Position numbers and translations under genes: made by a program
Shown here: positions 16,795 through 25,188 of the stretch, piece after piece
Layout of the letters: every line of letters starts with the position of its first letter
Position numbering within the stretch: position 1 is the stretch's first letter
Notes under the pieces: generated by a model
What the model saw: the letters and a program-made list of their open reading frames with translations, nothing else
Database searches by the model: none
What the model was told of the DNA's origin: nothing
Assembly (NCBI RefSeq): GCF_000721105.1
Contig: NZ_JOEV01000010.1
Location: 62,001-126,000, forward strand
Direction of reading: 5' to 3'
Length of the DNA: 64,000 bases
Source of the DNA: Streptomyces cellulosae
Lineage (GTDB): Bacteria; Actinomycetota; Actinomycetes; Streptomycetales; Streptomycetaceae

Positions 16795-17687
16795 TCCCCG
16801 GGCTCGGCCCCCACCGGCAACGTCAGCCCCCAGCTCCTCTCCCACACCGTCCACGTCCGCTTGCGGACCGGCCCCGAGACCACCGCGTCCGCGCGGTACC
16901 GGAAGTCCGCTCCCGAGACGGTCACCCGGCGCCCCCGTGCCAGCAGCGGGGAGGCCTCCGCGCCCACCGACACCGGGCGGACCTCCACCGCCGCCGCGCC
17001 GGAGCCGTCCGCGGTCACGGAGACCGTCTCGACCGGCTGGTCCAGGTCGACGAGGGTCTCGCCGTCGACCTCTATCCGCAGCCGGGTGGGCCCGGCGGGG
17101 CCGGGGGCGGGCTGGGCGGGGCGCAGCGGCAGGGCGGGGACCAGGGTCCGTACGAGGGACTGGCAGGTCCGCAGCCAGGGATGCGCGGGCGCCCCCGTCA
17201 CCGCCCCTGACTCCTCGGCCACGACCCCGGACTCCTCCCGGCCCGTCGGCGCCGACGGAATCCGCAGCGCGCCCAGCACCACCCCGTCGCTCTCGTCCAC
17301 GAGCAGGTCCATCCGCCGCTGGGCGCCGTCCAGGACCGCCCGCGCCGCCGCCACGGTCCCCGCGGGCACCCCGAGGGACCGCGCCAGGGACATCGCGCCC
17401 CCCACCGGCACCACGGACAGGACACACTCCGCCAGCTCCCGTCGCCGGTGCAGCAGGGAGACGGCCCGGACCAGTGCGCGGTCGTCTCCTATGACCACGG
17501 GCCGCCGTGAGCCCCGCCGGGCCAGTACCCGGGCGAATTCCTCAGAATCTTCCGGCAGACACACCTTCGTACTCGCCGCACCCGCGCTGAGCACGTCTTT
17601 CGCGATCCGTACGGCCTCCCCGTCCATCCTCCGGGCGACCGGATCTATGACCACCAGCAGCTGGTCGGGCGTCGCGAAAGTCGCCAC
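16779..17687 (-). CDS. diacylglycerol/lipid kinase-like protein with altered nucleotide loop
   Basis: The 302-residue protein resembles the DAGK-catalytic (LCB5/YegS) family in layout: an N-terminal Rossmann-like part beginning LLVVIDPVARRMDGEA and a beta-rich C-terminal part with LRIEVDGETLVDLDQPVE and SPLLARGRRVTVSG. The usual GGDGT loop is replaced by IGDDRAL and the usual P-x-GTxND motif by VVPVGGAMSLARSLGVP. It may therefore have lost catalysis or changed specificity. GTG 17687 was chosen; upstream reading continues only as antisense to purA. It is divergent from purA and ends inside eutC. Confidence 0.7.
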   Translation of the reverse strand: MATFATPDQLLVVIDPVARRMDGEAVRIAKDVLSAGAASTKVCLPEDSEEFARVLARRGSRRPVVIGDDRALVRAVSLLHRRRELAECVLSVVPVGGAMSLARSLGVPAGTVAAARAVLDGAQRRMDLLVDESDGVVLGALRIPSAPTGREESGVVAEESGAVTGAPAHPWLRTCQSLVRTLVPALPLRPAQPAPGPAGPTRLRIEVDGETLVDLDQPVETVSVTADGSGAAAVEVRPVSVGAEASPLLARGRRVTVSGADFRYRADAVVSGPVRKRTWTVWERSWGLTLPVGAEPGDQSLG

Positions 17688-17729
17688 CTCGGTCCTGCCT
17701 CGCTTCCTCGGGTAGCATCTTTGTGCAAG

Positions 17730-17757
17730 AGCCCCTTGCGCTATTGCGCCAGGGGCT
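17730..17757 (+). promoter_or_regulatory. hairpin in the purA leader
   Basis: AGCCCCTTGCGC (17730-17741) pairs with GCGCCAGGGGCT (17746-17757) around the loop TATT, with one mismatch in 12. A possible -10 box TAGCAT (17713-17718) would start RNA just before it. It could be an attenuator, a stabilising 5' stem or a terminator on either strand; the sequence does not decide. Confidence 0.45.
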
Positions 17758-17897
17758 TCGTCTATTCCGGGGCATCCGGTCCGACGGGTTGCGGCCAACG
17801 AAGGTCGCCGGTGTACGAAACAGGCTGTGCGAGGCACAGTCAATGGCGCGTACGCCCCTGACCTTGGACATGCCCCGCCCGGAAGGGGTGTACGCGC

Positions 17898-19181
17898 GTG
17901 CCCGCACTTGTGCTGCTCGGTGCTCAGTGGGGTGACGAAGGCAAGGGAAAGGCAACCGACCTGCTCGGTGGCTCGGTGGACTATGTGGTGCGCTACCAAG
18001 GCGGCAACAACGCCGGCCACACGGTAGTCGTGGGTGATCAGAAGTACGCCCTCCACCTCCTCCCTTCCGGAATCCTCTCGCCGGGGTGCACCCCGGTCAT
18101 CGGCAACGGAGTCGTCGTCGACCCGTCGGTCCTGCTCTCCGAGCTGAGCGGACTGAACGAACGTGGTGTCGACACGTCCAAGCTCCTGATCAGTGGTAAC
18201 GCCCACATCATCACGCCGTACAACGTCACCGTGGACAAGGTGACGGAACGCTTCCTCGGAAAGCGGAAGATCGGCACGACCGGTCGCGGCATCGGTCCGA
18301 CGTACGCCGACAAGATCAACCGTGTCGGTATCCGCGTCCAGGACCTGTACGACGAGTCGATCCTGACCCAGAAGGTCGAGGCGGCTCTCGACGTCAAGAA
18401 CCAGATCCTCACCAAGCTCTACAACCGGCGCGCGATCGCCGTGGACCAGGTGGTCGAGGAACTGCTGGTGTACGCCGACAAGCTCGCGCCGTACGTCGCC
18501 GACACGGTCCTGGTGCTCAACCAGGCCCTGGAGAACGACAAGGTGGTCCTCTTCGAGGGCGGCCAGGGCACCCTCCTGGACATCGACCACGGCACCTACC
18601 CCTTCGTCACCTCCTCGAACCCGACCGCCGGCGGTGCCTGCACCGGCGCCGGCGTCGGCCCGACGAAGATCAGCCGGGTCATCGGCATCCTGAAGGCGTA
18701 CACGACCCGCGTCGGCGCGGGCCCGTTCCCCACCGAACTCTTCGACGAGGACGGCGAGGCGCTGCGCCGCATCGGCGGCGAGAAGGGCGTCACGACCGGC
18801 CGCGACCGCCGCTGCGGCTGGTTCGACGCGGTGATCGCGCGGTACGCGACCCGCGTCAACGGCCTGACCGACTTCTTCCTCACCAAGCTCGACGTCCTGA
18901 CGGGCTGGGAGCAGATCCCGGTCTGCGTGGCGTACGAGATCGACGGCAAGCGCGTCGAGGAACTCCCGTACTCGCAGACCGACTTCCACCACGCGAAGCC
19001 GGTCTACGAGATGCTGCCGGGCTGGTCGGAGGACATCAGCAAGGCCAAGTCCTTCTCCGACCTCCCGAAGAACGCCCAGGACTACGCCAAGGCGCTGGAG
19101 GAGATGTCCGGCGCCCCGATCTCCGCGATCGGCGTGGGCCCGGGGCGGAACGAGACGATCGAGATCAACTCGTTCATCTAG
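17898..19181 (+). CDS. purA: adenylosuccinate synthetase
   Basis: PurA (427 residues) makes adenylosuccinate from IMP, aspartate and GTP, the first committed step to AMP. It has the P-loop-like GDEGKGK, the catalytic-site NNAGHTV, the IMP-binding [34 protein letters not shown], and [15 protein letters not shown]. The GTG start at 17898 has GGAAGGGG about 10 nt upstream. It is a single-gene unit with a strong hairpin directly after the stop. The leader of about 180 nt contains a stem-loop. Confidence 0.98.
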   Translation: MPALVLLGAQWGDEGKGKATDLLGGSVDYVVRYQGGNNAGHTVVVGDQKYALHLLPSGILSPGCTPVIGNGVVVDPSVLLSELSGLNERGVDTSKLLISGNAHIITPYNVTVDKVTERFLGKRKIGTTGRGIGPTYADKINRVGIRVQDLYDESILTQKVEAALDVKNQILTKLYNRRAIAVDQVVEELLVYADKLAPYVADTVLVLNQALENDKVVLFEGGQGTLLDIDHGTYPFVTSSNPTAGGACTGAGVGPTKISRVIGILKAYTTRVGAGPFPTELFDEDGEALRRIGGEKGVTTGRDRRCGWFDAVIARYATRVNGLTDFFLTKLDVLTGWEQIPVCVAYEIDGKRVEELPYSQTDFHHAKPVYEMLPGWSEDISKAKSFSDLPKNAQDYAKALEEMSGAPISAIGVGPGRNETIEINSFI

Positions 19182-19195
19182 TAGTTGGCAGTCAC

Positions 19196-19235
19196 CGTAC
19201 GGCGGGCCGGCCTCCTGGGGTCGGCCCGCCGTACG
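19196..19235 (+). terminator. purA terminator hairpin
   Basis: CGTACGGCGGGCCG (19196-19209) and CGGCCCGCCGTACG (19222-19235) form a perfect 14-bp stem with a 12-nt loop, beginning 15 nt after the purA stop. Confidence 0.8.
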
Positions 19236-19302
19236 TCACGCATCCGGCAACGTCGGCCCCATGGGGTGACTAATCTGTCGCGCACTACCCAGGAGGTCCT
19301 TC

Positions 19303-20154
19303 GTGCCCGTCAGGAAGCCGTCCACCGAGCGGCAGCGTCGTCTCGGCGCCGAGCTGCGCAGGATGCGCGAGCGCATCGGCATGACGATCAACGAGGCTGC
19401 CACCCTGCATCGCACTGACCGCACGACGGTGAGCAACACGGAGTCTGCCCGTTCCGGGGTCAGTAGTGACCGGGTCAGGGTCTGGGCGGCCAACTACCGC
19501 TGTCCTGACGCGCGGTATGTCGACGCTTTGGCCGAGATGGCCAGGGAGCGCGGACCGTACTGGTGGGACGAGTACCGGGATTCACTCCCTGCCGGTCTTC
19601 TGGACATCGCGGAGATGGAGCATCACGCGGCCGCGCTGCGATCGGCTCAGATCATGCACATGCCTGGCATCCTCCAGACTCCCGATTACATGCGAGGCAT
19701 CTTCGCTGAGGCGGTGCCAACCATGGCCCTTGCGGACCTGGAGCGGCACGTCGAGTTCCGGGTCAGGCGAGCAGCGCTGCTTGACCGCTCTGAGCCGCCT
19801 TCATGCGAGTTCCTTGTCCATGAGACCGTGTTGCGGATGACGTTCGGCGATCGGAAGTGTCTGCGCAGGCAGATCGACTACCTGCTGGAGCAGGCCGAGC
19901 GGCCCAATATCACCGTCCGAGTCGTACCGTTCAGTGCCGGAGGCTTCGCGAACGCCGGCAGTTCGACGCTCTACGCCTGCGGGCCCGTACCGCAGTTGGA
20001 CACGGTGCAGATCGACGTGCCGACTGGTGTGACCTTCCTCGATGCCGAGACCCACCTTGTGAACTACCGTGCGGTTCTTGACCGTATGAGTGAGCGGGCG
20101 CTGGAGCCGGAGCTGTCGATCGACTTCATTCGGCAGGCAGCCACAGAGACTTGA
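19303..20154 (+). CDS. XRE-family regulator with DUF5753 ligand domain
   Basis: This 283-residue protein has an N-terminal XRE helix-turn-helix (residues 10-65, LRRMRERIGMTINEAATLH then TTVSNTESARSGVSS) followed by the DUF5753 domain typical of Streptomyces (YRDSLPAGLLDIAEMEHHA, HMPGILQTPDYMR, ITVRVVPFSAGGF). GTG 19303 has AGGAGG 7-10 nt upstream. A DUF397 gene begins 13 bp after its stop, the standard pairing. Such pairs control development, antibiotic production or local stress; the target here is unknown. Confidence 0.92.
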   Translation: MPVRKPSTERQRRLGAELRRMRERIGMTINEAATLHRTDRTTVSNTESARSGVSSDRVRVWAANYRCPDARYVDALAEMARERGPYWWDEYRDSLPAGLLDIAEMEHHAAALRSAQIMHMPGILQTPDYMRGIFAEAVPTMALADLERHVEFRVRRAALLDRSEPPSCEFLVHETVLRMTFGDRKCLRRQIDYLLEQAERPNITVRVVPFSAGGFANAGSSTLYACGPVPQLDTVQIDVPTGVTFLDAETHLVNYRAVLDRMSERALEPELSIDFIRQAATET

Positions 20155-20167
20155 GGGTTGGGGACCG

Positions 20168-20356
20168 GTGGAACTTCGGTGGCGTAAATCGTCCTTCTCG
20201 GCAGATACCGGGGCCTGCATCGAAGTTGCGGAAGGCGACGACTTCGTTTTTCTCCGCGAGAGCGACGACCCCGAGGTGATCGTCCGTACTACGCGCCGGA
20301 AGCTGCGTGCCTTCCTGGAAGGGGCCAAGGCGGGGGAGTTCGACGACTTCGTGTAA
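20168..20356 (+). CDS. DUF397 protein, partner of the XRE regulator
   Basis: The 62-residue DUF397 protein has the characteristic N-terminal LRWRKSSFSADTGACIEVA and the end FLEGAKAGEFDDFV. The family is about 60 residues long and nearly always follows a DUF5753 XRE gene, as here. GTG 20168 sits in the right place and leaves a full-length domain. DUF397 proteins are thought to modulate their partner regulators, which is established only for a few cases. Confidence 0.9.
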   Translation: MELRWRKSSFSADTGACIEVAEGDDFVFLRESDDPEVIVRTTRRKLRAFLEGAKAGEFDDFV

Positions 20357-20401
20357 GCACACTCCAGACGGTCCGGCATATGCCAATACCGCTCGTGCTA
20401 G

Positions 20402-20439
20402 ACAACATGTTGTTTCGCGCACCGTGTGGGTCGTACTGT
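20402..20439 (+). promoter_or_regulatory. promoter with a perfect 12-bp palindrome
   Basis: ACAACATGTTGT (20402-20413) is a perfect palindrome overlapping a -35 box TTGTTT (20410-20415). TACTGT (20434-20439) follows after 18 bp. A repressor bound to the palindrome would block this promoter, which faces the small genes at 20547 and 20933. Confidence 0.5.
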
Positions 20440-20546
20440 GTGTAGCGGCTACCCAGCGCTGAGTGAGATCAGCGTGGGTTGCACAATGCGCCCCGGCGGT
20501 GTCCGACCACCCCGGGGCATGGCCAACGCCTCGTAGGAGCGTCAGC

Positions 20547-20933
20547 ATGTCCCACCGTATCCGGCCCGGCCTCGCGCGAACACTCGTGCAGGTGGCCGTC
20601 CTTGTCCTCGCGTGTCTCTTGCGCGTACTCGTCCCCGCGCCCGTGCCGGACCTGGTCCGGCGACCGCCGGCGCACCGGCTTCTCGTCGCCGGTGCGGAGA
20701 TCTCCGTACTGCCGCCGTACCTCCTGCGCTCTCGCAGAAGGACTGCCGCACCCGCCCGCCGCCCCGCCTCCCGCATCCGCCCCTACCTCGTCGCGCACGA
20801 GCAGCGCATGCGCCGCAGGGCGCTGGTCCTCGCGCTCGACGGGATCGATGTCGGGCCCCTGGTGATCCACGGCCATCGCATCGGCCAACCGGTCGTCCGC
20901 AGCACCATGGCCCTGGCGGGGGTGGCGGCCTGA
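20547..20933 (+). CDS. conserved Streptomyces-type small protein, unknown function
   Basis: The 128-residue product starts at ATG 20547 with AGGAG 7 nt upstream. One hydrophobic helix (LVQVAVLVLACLLRVLVPAP, residues 12-31) should anchor it. The rest is Arg-rich (LRSRRRTAAPARRPASRIR), then a neutral segment RRRALVLALDGIDVGPLVIHGHRI. It overlaps the next gene by one base (TGATG). I do not recognise the family; linkage to an XRE-DUF397 pair and a palindromic promoter suggests a regulated accessory function. Confidence 0.7.
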   Translation: MSHRIRPGLARTLVQVAVLVLACLLRVLVPAPVPDLVRRPPAHRLLVAGAEISVLPPYLLRSRRRTAAPARRPASRIRPYLVAHEQRMRRRALVLALDGIDVGPLVIHGHRIGQPVVRSTMALAGVAA

Positions 20934-21205
20934 TGAGCGCACCCCGGATGCAGGTCAGCCGCGTACCCAGCAAACCGGTACGGCGAGAGGAGGACGGCAC
21001 GCTCGTCATCGACCTCTGGCTGCGCAGGGGCGGTGCGTTCGAGTCGGACCTCGCGCTCCGCCTCACCGGCGCCGAGGCGGAGGTCCTGCACGCCCAGCTC
21101 TGCTACGCGCTGGACGACGGGACGGCCTCGGTGATCACGCCCGTGTCGAAGCTCCCCGACTGCCGTCAGCCCGCCGTGGGCAGTCAGGGCGTCCGCCGGC
21201 CGTAG
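20933..21205 (+). CDS. small hypothetical protein coupled to the upstream gene
   Basis: This 90-residue protein begins at ATG 20933, sharing a base with the previous stop. It is soluble and moderately charged, with a central beta-rich part (GTLVIDLWLRRGGAFESDLA) and the helix GAEAEVLHAQLCYALDD. No known domain is recognised. Translational coupling implies it acts with the membrane-anchored protein before it. Confidence 0.65.
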   Translation: MSAPRMQVSRVPSKPVRREEDGTLVIDLWLRRGGAFESDLALRLTGAEAEVLHAQLCYALDDGTASVITPVSKLPDCRQPAVGSQGVRRP

Positions 21206-21348
21206 GTATGGAACCATCATCTGTGGGCGGCGCGCACGGGGACGTGCCGCCCACACGGGCCGCGATCGGCTCGAGCCCTGCGCCTGTCCGGTACCTGGGG
21301 GTACCGTCAAGGACCACAGCGAACCTCCATCCAGCCGGGAGCACCGCC

Positions 21349-21702
21349 GTGACCGCACTGCCCGCGGATCCGCAGGCCCACGAGCCGCTCATCCCCATGC
21401 CCGCGCTCACCCCTGACGCCCTTCGTGTCGCCGTCGAAAGTCTGACACCCAGCCGGATGCAGGCGTTCGTACGCGATCTCGTGGACGCGACCACCAGCGC
21501 ACAGCAGCTTCAGTCCCTCGCGCCGCTGCGTACGTTCGTCCACACCTGGGGTGTTTTCGTCGCGATCCAGCGGTACCCCTCGCGTGCCGCTCGCCTGCGC
21601 CACCTGGAAGAGGTGGTGAGCGCAGGAGCGGAGGACCCCGCGGACGCCATCGCCGAGATCAGGAAGATCCATGCGGACGCTGAGGCCGAGGCCCGGCTGT
21701 GA
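21349..21702 (+). CDS. DUF6247-like protein, first gene of a toxin-antitoxin-like cassette
   Basis: This 117-residue protein starts at GTG 21349 with GGGAG about 9 nt upstream. It looks like the actinobacterial DUF6247 family: a Pro-rich N-terminus, then helices DALRVAVESLTPSRMQAFVR, LAPLRTFVHTWGVFVAIQRY and a C-terminal EIRKIHADAEAEARL. Such genes often precede a small RelE/HigB-like protein, and here the next gene overlaps by 4 bp (GTGA). It may be the antitoxin or an accessory of the cassette; this is inferred from position. Confidence 0.65.
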   Translation: MTALPADPQAHEPLIPMPALTPDALRVAVESLTPSRMQAFVRDLVDATTSAQQLQSLAPLRTFVHTWGVFVAIQRYPSRAARLRHLEEVVSAGAEDPADAIAEIRKIHADAEAEARL

Positions 21703-21961
21703 CCGACTGGAAATGGGACTACAACCCGAGCGAGGAGTACCTGACTGAGGGGCTTCCCGTCGGGGTGATCGCCGAGGTGAGCGGATCGCCACCGAACTCG
21801 CCGCCCTCGGACGTGACGCCGAAACAGCAGGCAGCAGACCTGAGGACAAGCCCGGTGGACTCAGGAACTTCCCTCTCTTCGGTGGACTCGGTTTCATCCA
21901 GTTTCTTGCGGTTCCCCGGCACGAATGCCTATACATCTGCAACATCGTCTGGAACGGATGA
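21699..21961 (+). pseudogene. RelE/HigB-like small protein broken by a -1 frameshift
   Basis: The reading frame starts at GTG 21699 (MTDWKWDYNPSEEYLTEG, then GVIAEV) but near 21777-21780 the coding signal moves to another frame. That frame continues ERIATELAALGRDAE, then GGLRNFPLFGGLGFIQFL and CLYICNIVWNG, ending at TGA 21961. Joining the two needs one extra G (GTGGAG instead of GTGAG). The rebuilt protein of about 87 residues resembles the small proteins that follow DUF6247 genes and have a RelE-like beta-sheet end. Without the shift it reads on into unrelated sequence. A sequencing error or recoding could give the same picture. Confidence 0.7.
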
Positions 21962-21984
21962 GAGCGCAGGCGTGGTGAGGAGAC

Positions 21985-22296
21985 ATGGTGACCAGCAGCT
22001 ACCACACCGGCTGGAGCGTCCCCTCAGAACATCGGGAGGACCCCGCGTACCGGGCCGCCGGGCGGTGTATGGACTTCGCTCTCGCGATCTGCGAACGGCG
22101 CTCGGCTCTCGGGCTGAGCAGCGCGGAGCTCGCTGACCGCGCAGGCCTGTCCGTGGAGGAGGTCGAGCGCATCGAAGAGAGCGACGTCGACCCGACCCTG
22201 GAACTGATCGAGAGCCTGGCTGAGGCACTGCACTCCGGTGCACTGATCGATCCTCGTGCGACGCCGGAGTTCCGCTTCGAGAGCCGCGCCGCGTAG
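21985..22296 (+). CDS. XRE-family helix-turn-helix protein, antitoxin-like
   Basis: This 103-residue protein has one XRE helix-turn-helix (FALAICERRSALGLSSAELA then LSVEEVERIEESDVDPTLEL), close to the HigA/XRE antitoxin size. ATG 21985 is preceded by GAGGAGA. It follows the broken RelE-like gene after 23 bp, so the order DUF6247, toxin-like gene, XRE resembles a three-gene toxin-antitoxin cassette. The intact regulator next to a broken toxin gene would be harmless to keep. Confidence 0.8.
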   Translation: MVTSSYHTGWSVPSEHREDPAYRAAGRCMDFALAICERRSALGLSSAELADRAGLSVEEVERIEESDVDPTLELIESLAEALHSGALIDPRATPEFRFESRAA

Positions 22297-22638
22297 CCGC
22301 CCGGCGGATCGCCGCAGCCGAATTCTGACCGCGAGCTTCGCTCCTGAATGCGGACGACCAAGAACTATCCGGGCGCGACGAGGCGTGCGCCGGGGAACGA
22401 GCTATGCACCGCCGTTGCCGTCGCGCAGGGAATGGATCATGCTCCCGTCGCGGGGCCTCGGGAGAGCGAGGCCCCCATGAGACCCGCGCGTACAGCTAGA
22501 TCGCCGGGCCGCTGGCCACTCTCGCGGACATCCGGGGCCTGATCAGGTACCGCTTGCGCACGGGTGCGTCGTGAACCGCTTCTGGTTCCCGTCCGGGTCG
22601 CTGGAGTGCGCCCTCGGCCGACGGCGCGCACCCTGTGA
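22297..22638. other. gene-free stretch
   Basis: These 342 bp lie between the XRE gene and the convergent Uma2 gene. I see short open frames in several phases but no start, ribosome-binding site or recognisable domain. GGGGCCTCGGGAGAGCGAG is followed closely by GCCCCC and could fold as a weak hairpin. I assign nothing here. Confidence 0.5.
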
Positions 22639-23253
22639 TCACGCCTCGGGGGCCTCGAGGGCCTGGAAACCGGTGGTGTCGAGGGTGCAGTCGAACGGTG
22701 CGGGGATCTCGATCTTCTCGCCGAACGGTTTGGTGAGGCGGGCCGTGTAGCCCTCGGCGGTCGGGGCCCACAGCACCGTCGCCTTCTCCTCCTGCATGTC
22801 CAGGATCAGGTAGACCGGGACGCCGGCCTTCCCGTACGTCTCGACCTTGTCGGTGAGGTCGTCGTCGCGGGTGGCGGACGAGGTCAGCTCGGCGACGAAG
22901 GAGAGGGCTTCTCCGTCGAGGCGGTTGCTGGTGGTTTTTCCCACGTTCCGGTGAGCGGCATGGATAGCGGGGCCGTAGGCGCGCTCGGAGCCGGGAAACA
23001 CGTACAGGAACGGACCGTTGCTGATCCGATGCCCCTCGGGAAGGTGAGGGCGCAATTGGTCGCAGACCAGTTCCATGACGTCGAGGTAATACCCCTTCGA
23101 CCACGGCGACACGACGATGTTCCCCCTGATGATCTCGGCCCTGTAGCCGTCCGGCACGTTCAGCCTGTCGAGGTCGCCCAGCATGGCCTCGAAGCTGTGG
23201 GGATCCGTGCTGCTTATGGTGCTCATCGTCGGTCGCTCAATCATCAGTGTCAT
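22639..23253 (-). CDS. Uma2-family (DUF820) putative restriction-endonuclease-fold protein
   Basis: This 204-residue protein matches the Uma2 family: LDRLNVPDGYRAEIIRGNIV, SPWSKGYYLDVMELVCDQL, then the PD-(D/E)xK-like core LSFVAELTSSATRDDDLTDK with VPVYLILDMQEEKATV. Uma2 proteins are abundant in actinobacteria and cyanobacteria and are of unknown biological role despite the nuclease fold. ATG 23253 was chosen because GGAGGGGAGGG lies just upstream. It is transcribed alone. Confidence 0.85.
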   Translation of the reverse strand: MTLMIERPTMSTISSTDPHSFEAMLGDLDRLNVPDGYRAEIIRGNIVVSPWSKGYYLDVMELVCDQLRPHLPEGHRISNGPFLYVFPGSERAYGPAIHAAHRNVGKTTSNRLDGEALSFVAELTSSATRDDDLTDKVETYGKAGVPVYLILDMQEEKATVLWAPTAEGYTARLTKPFGEKIEIPAPFDCTLDTTGFQALEAPEA

Positions 23254-23396
23254 GATGCGCCCTCCCCTCCACTGTCTGCCATACGCCACTCAGGGTAGTC
23301 GTTCGGTCACGCGCTCCTGTGAAGATCCAGGAAAGCCGAACGCGAGTGCGCCCCCGGCCGGCGTCCGGGGGCGCACTCGTACCTGGGGAGGCTGTC

Positions 23397-25136
23397 TCAG
23401 CGTGAGGTCAGTCTCCACAGGTGGTCCGCGGTGCCGTTGTCGCTCCACTGGAGGACCTGGGCGCCGGAGGACGTGCTCATCTGGTCCACGCCGAGCAGGC
23501 GCCCGCTGTTGTAGTTGGCGATCTTGTAGTAGCCGTCGCGGGCCGGGATGACCTGCCAGAGGTGGTCGGCGGTGCCGTTGTCACCCCAGATCAGGGCCGT
23601 GCCGCCGTCACCGGTGCCCGCGTTGGTGATGCCGAGCAGCAGGCCGCTCTTCTGGTTGACGATCTTGTAGAGGCCCGAACCCGCCGCCACCAGGGTCCAG
23701 TTCTGGTCGGTGCCCGTGGTGGACGTGGCCTGGACGACCGAGGTGCCCTGGGCGGTGGCCGCGTTCTGGGTGTCCAGGGCGAGGCCGCTGTTCTTGTTGG
23801 TGATCTGGTAGCGCCCGGCCAGTGAGGTGTTGGTGCCGCTCGGGGTGATCACCAGGTGGTAGCCGTCGGTGGCGTTCATGGTGACCGGCACGGTGACGGA
23901 GCCACCCGAGACCGTGTAGTCCGCGTCGGAGATGGTGATCGGGCCGGGGGACGCGGTGGTGCGGCCGGTGTCGGGGGAGTACTCCAGCTTGACGTGGACC
24001 GTGCTGCCGAACGCCGACAGGGAGGAGAGGCCGTTGACCGTCACCGCGCAGGAGCCGGCGCAGCCGCCCGCGATGACGCTGATCTGGTTGCCCGCGCCGT
24101 TGCGAGCCGCGAGGCCGTCGATGCCGGTCTGCGCCGGGGGCGTGGTGACCAGCATGTTCCCCGACATGTCGCCGTACCACTTGTACGTCCAGTACGAGCC
24201 GTTGGGCGAGCCGCCGGTGTCGGTGAGGGTGTCGCCGAGGGTGCCGTAGTGGTTCCAGAAGGCGAGTTCGGCGTCCCGGACACCGGCTCGCTCGAACTTG
24301 GCGGCGTAGCCGATCAGGGCGCCGGAGTTGCCCATCTCGGAGGGCGTGCCGTACTCCTCGATGTCGATCGGGCGGGGACTTATGCCGAGGCTCGACTCCA
24401 GTGCGCGGTACGCGGAGACGTGCGCGGCGATGTTCGCGCTGCCCTGGAGCTCGTGCCAGGCGATGACGTCGGGGACGGTGTTGTTGGCCTTCGCCTGGGT
24501 GAGGAACGTGTTCATGTCGCTCTGATTCCAGCTGGAGTAGCTGGGGCCCTGGATGGGCGTGGTGGTGTCCTTGGAGCGGATCTCCTTGTAGGTGGTGTTC
24601 CAGGCGGTGTTGAAGGGCCCGGCCTTTGCGGTGTCCCAGTTCGCGTCGGGCTCGTTCCAGATCGCCCAGGCGGCGATGTTGGTGGCGGTGGAGGACTTCA
24701 CGGAGGCGATCTGGGTGTCGACGGCGGACAGCCAGTCGCTCATGCTGACCCACTTGTAGGGGAAGTCCGGGTACCAGTCCGGCATCCGTATGACGACCTT
24801 GGCGCCGGCGCGGGCCGCCTTCGGCGCCACGACGAGGGAGTCGCCGGCCGGGCGGGGTTCGCCGTTGGGCAGCTGGTGGCCGCCCGGGGCCATCTGCACG
24901 AAGGTGTTCGGCTTGAGCGGGGTGACCAGGCTGTCGGCGGGCGTGCTGTCGTCGGCGAGGCCGTAGAGGCTGCCGGTGCCGACGTGCGTGACCGAGCGCA
25001 GGGTCTGGTTGGCGTTGACCACCAGGGTGGTGGCGGAGGTGGGCACCGCCTCGGCCGGGGCTCCGGTGGCGAGGGCGGCGGTGGCGCCCAGGGCGGCGAC
25101 GCCCAGGACGGCGGTCAGGGTTCTTGTGCGGCTCAT
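23397..25136 (-). CDS. secreted clan GH-A glycosidase with ricin-type lectin domain
   Basis: This 579-residue exported enzyme has a Sec signal peptide (residues 1-30, ending APAEA), a TIM-barrel domain (about 35-330), a beta-rich middle domain (330-430) and a ricin-type beta-trefoil (CBM13-like, 440-579) with three repeats, each holding an xxSGxxL and a W motif. The barrel shows AIWNEPD with the probable acid/base Glu, and IDIEEYG with the probable nucleophile, as in GH39-like enzymes. It is the last gene of the sugar operon. It probably releases L-arabinose-containing oligosaccharides from plant polymers or glycoproteins. Confidence 0.82.
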   Translation of the reverse strand: MSRTRTLTAVLGVAALGATAALATGAPAEAVPTSATTLVVNANQTLRSVTHVGTGSLYGLADDSTPADSLVTPLKPNTFVQMAPGGHQLPNGEPRPAGDSLVVAPKAARAGAKVVIRMPDWYPDFPYKWVSMSDWLSAVDTQIASVKSSTATNIAAWAIWNEPDANWDTAKAGPFNTAWNTTYKEIRSKDTTTPIQGPSYSSWNQSDMNTFLTQAKANNTVPDVIAWHELQGSANIAAHVSAYRALESSLGISPRPIDIEEYGTPSEMGNSGALIGYAAKFERAGVRDAELAFWNHYGTLGDTLTDTGGSPNGSYWTYKWYGDMSGNMLVTTPPAQTGIDGLAARNGAGNQISVIAGGCAGSCAVTVNGLSSLSAFGSTVHVKLEYSPDTGRTTASPGPITISDADYTVSGGSVTVPVTMNATDGYHLVITPSGTNTSLAGRYQITNKNSGLALDTQNAATAQGTSVVQATSTTGTDQNWTLVAAGSGLYKIVNQKSGLLLGITNAGTGDGGTALIWGDNGTADHLWQVIPARDGYYKIANYNSGRLLGVDQMSTSSGAQVLQWSDNGTADHLWRLTSR

Positions 25137-25188
25137 GACAGGGAGTTCTCCTCGAGGGAGGGAATGAAGGAGGGAAGGGGAGGGGGCG

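Noticed and set aside
17688..18992. Upstream extension of the lipid-kinase-like frame into purA
   Set aside because: It is antisense to purA. Homology begins at GTG 17687.
22437..22631. Short minus-strand frame between the XRE gene and Uma2
   Set aside because: Composition is Arg/Thr-rich as expected for a shadow frame, and no ribosome-binding site or domain is seen.
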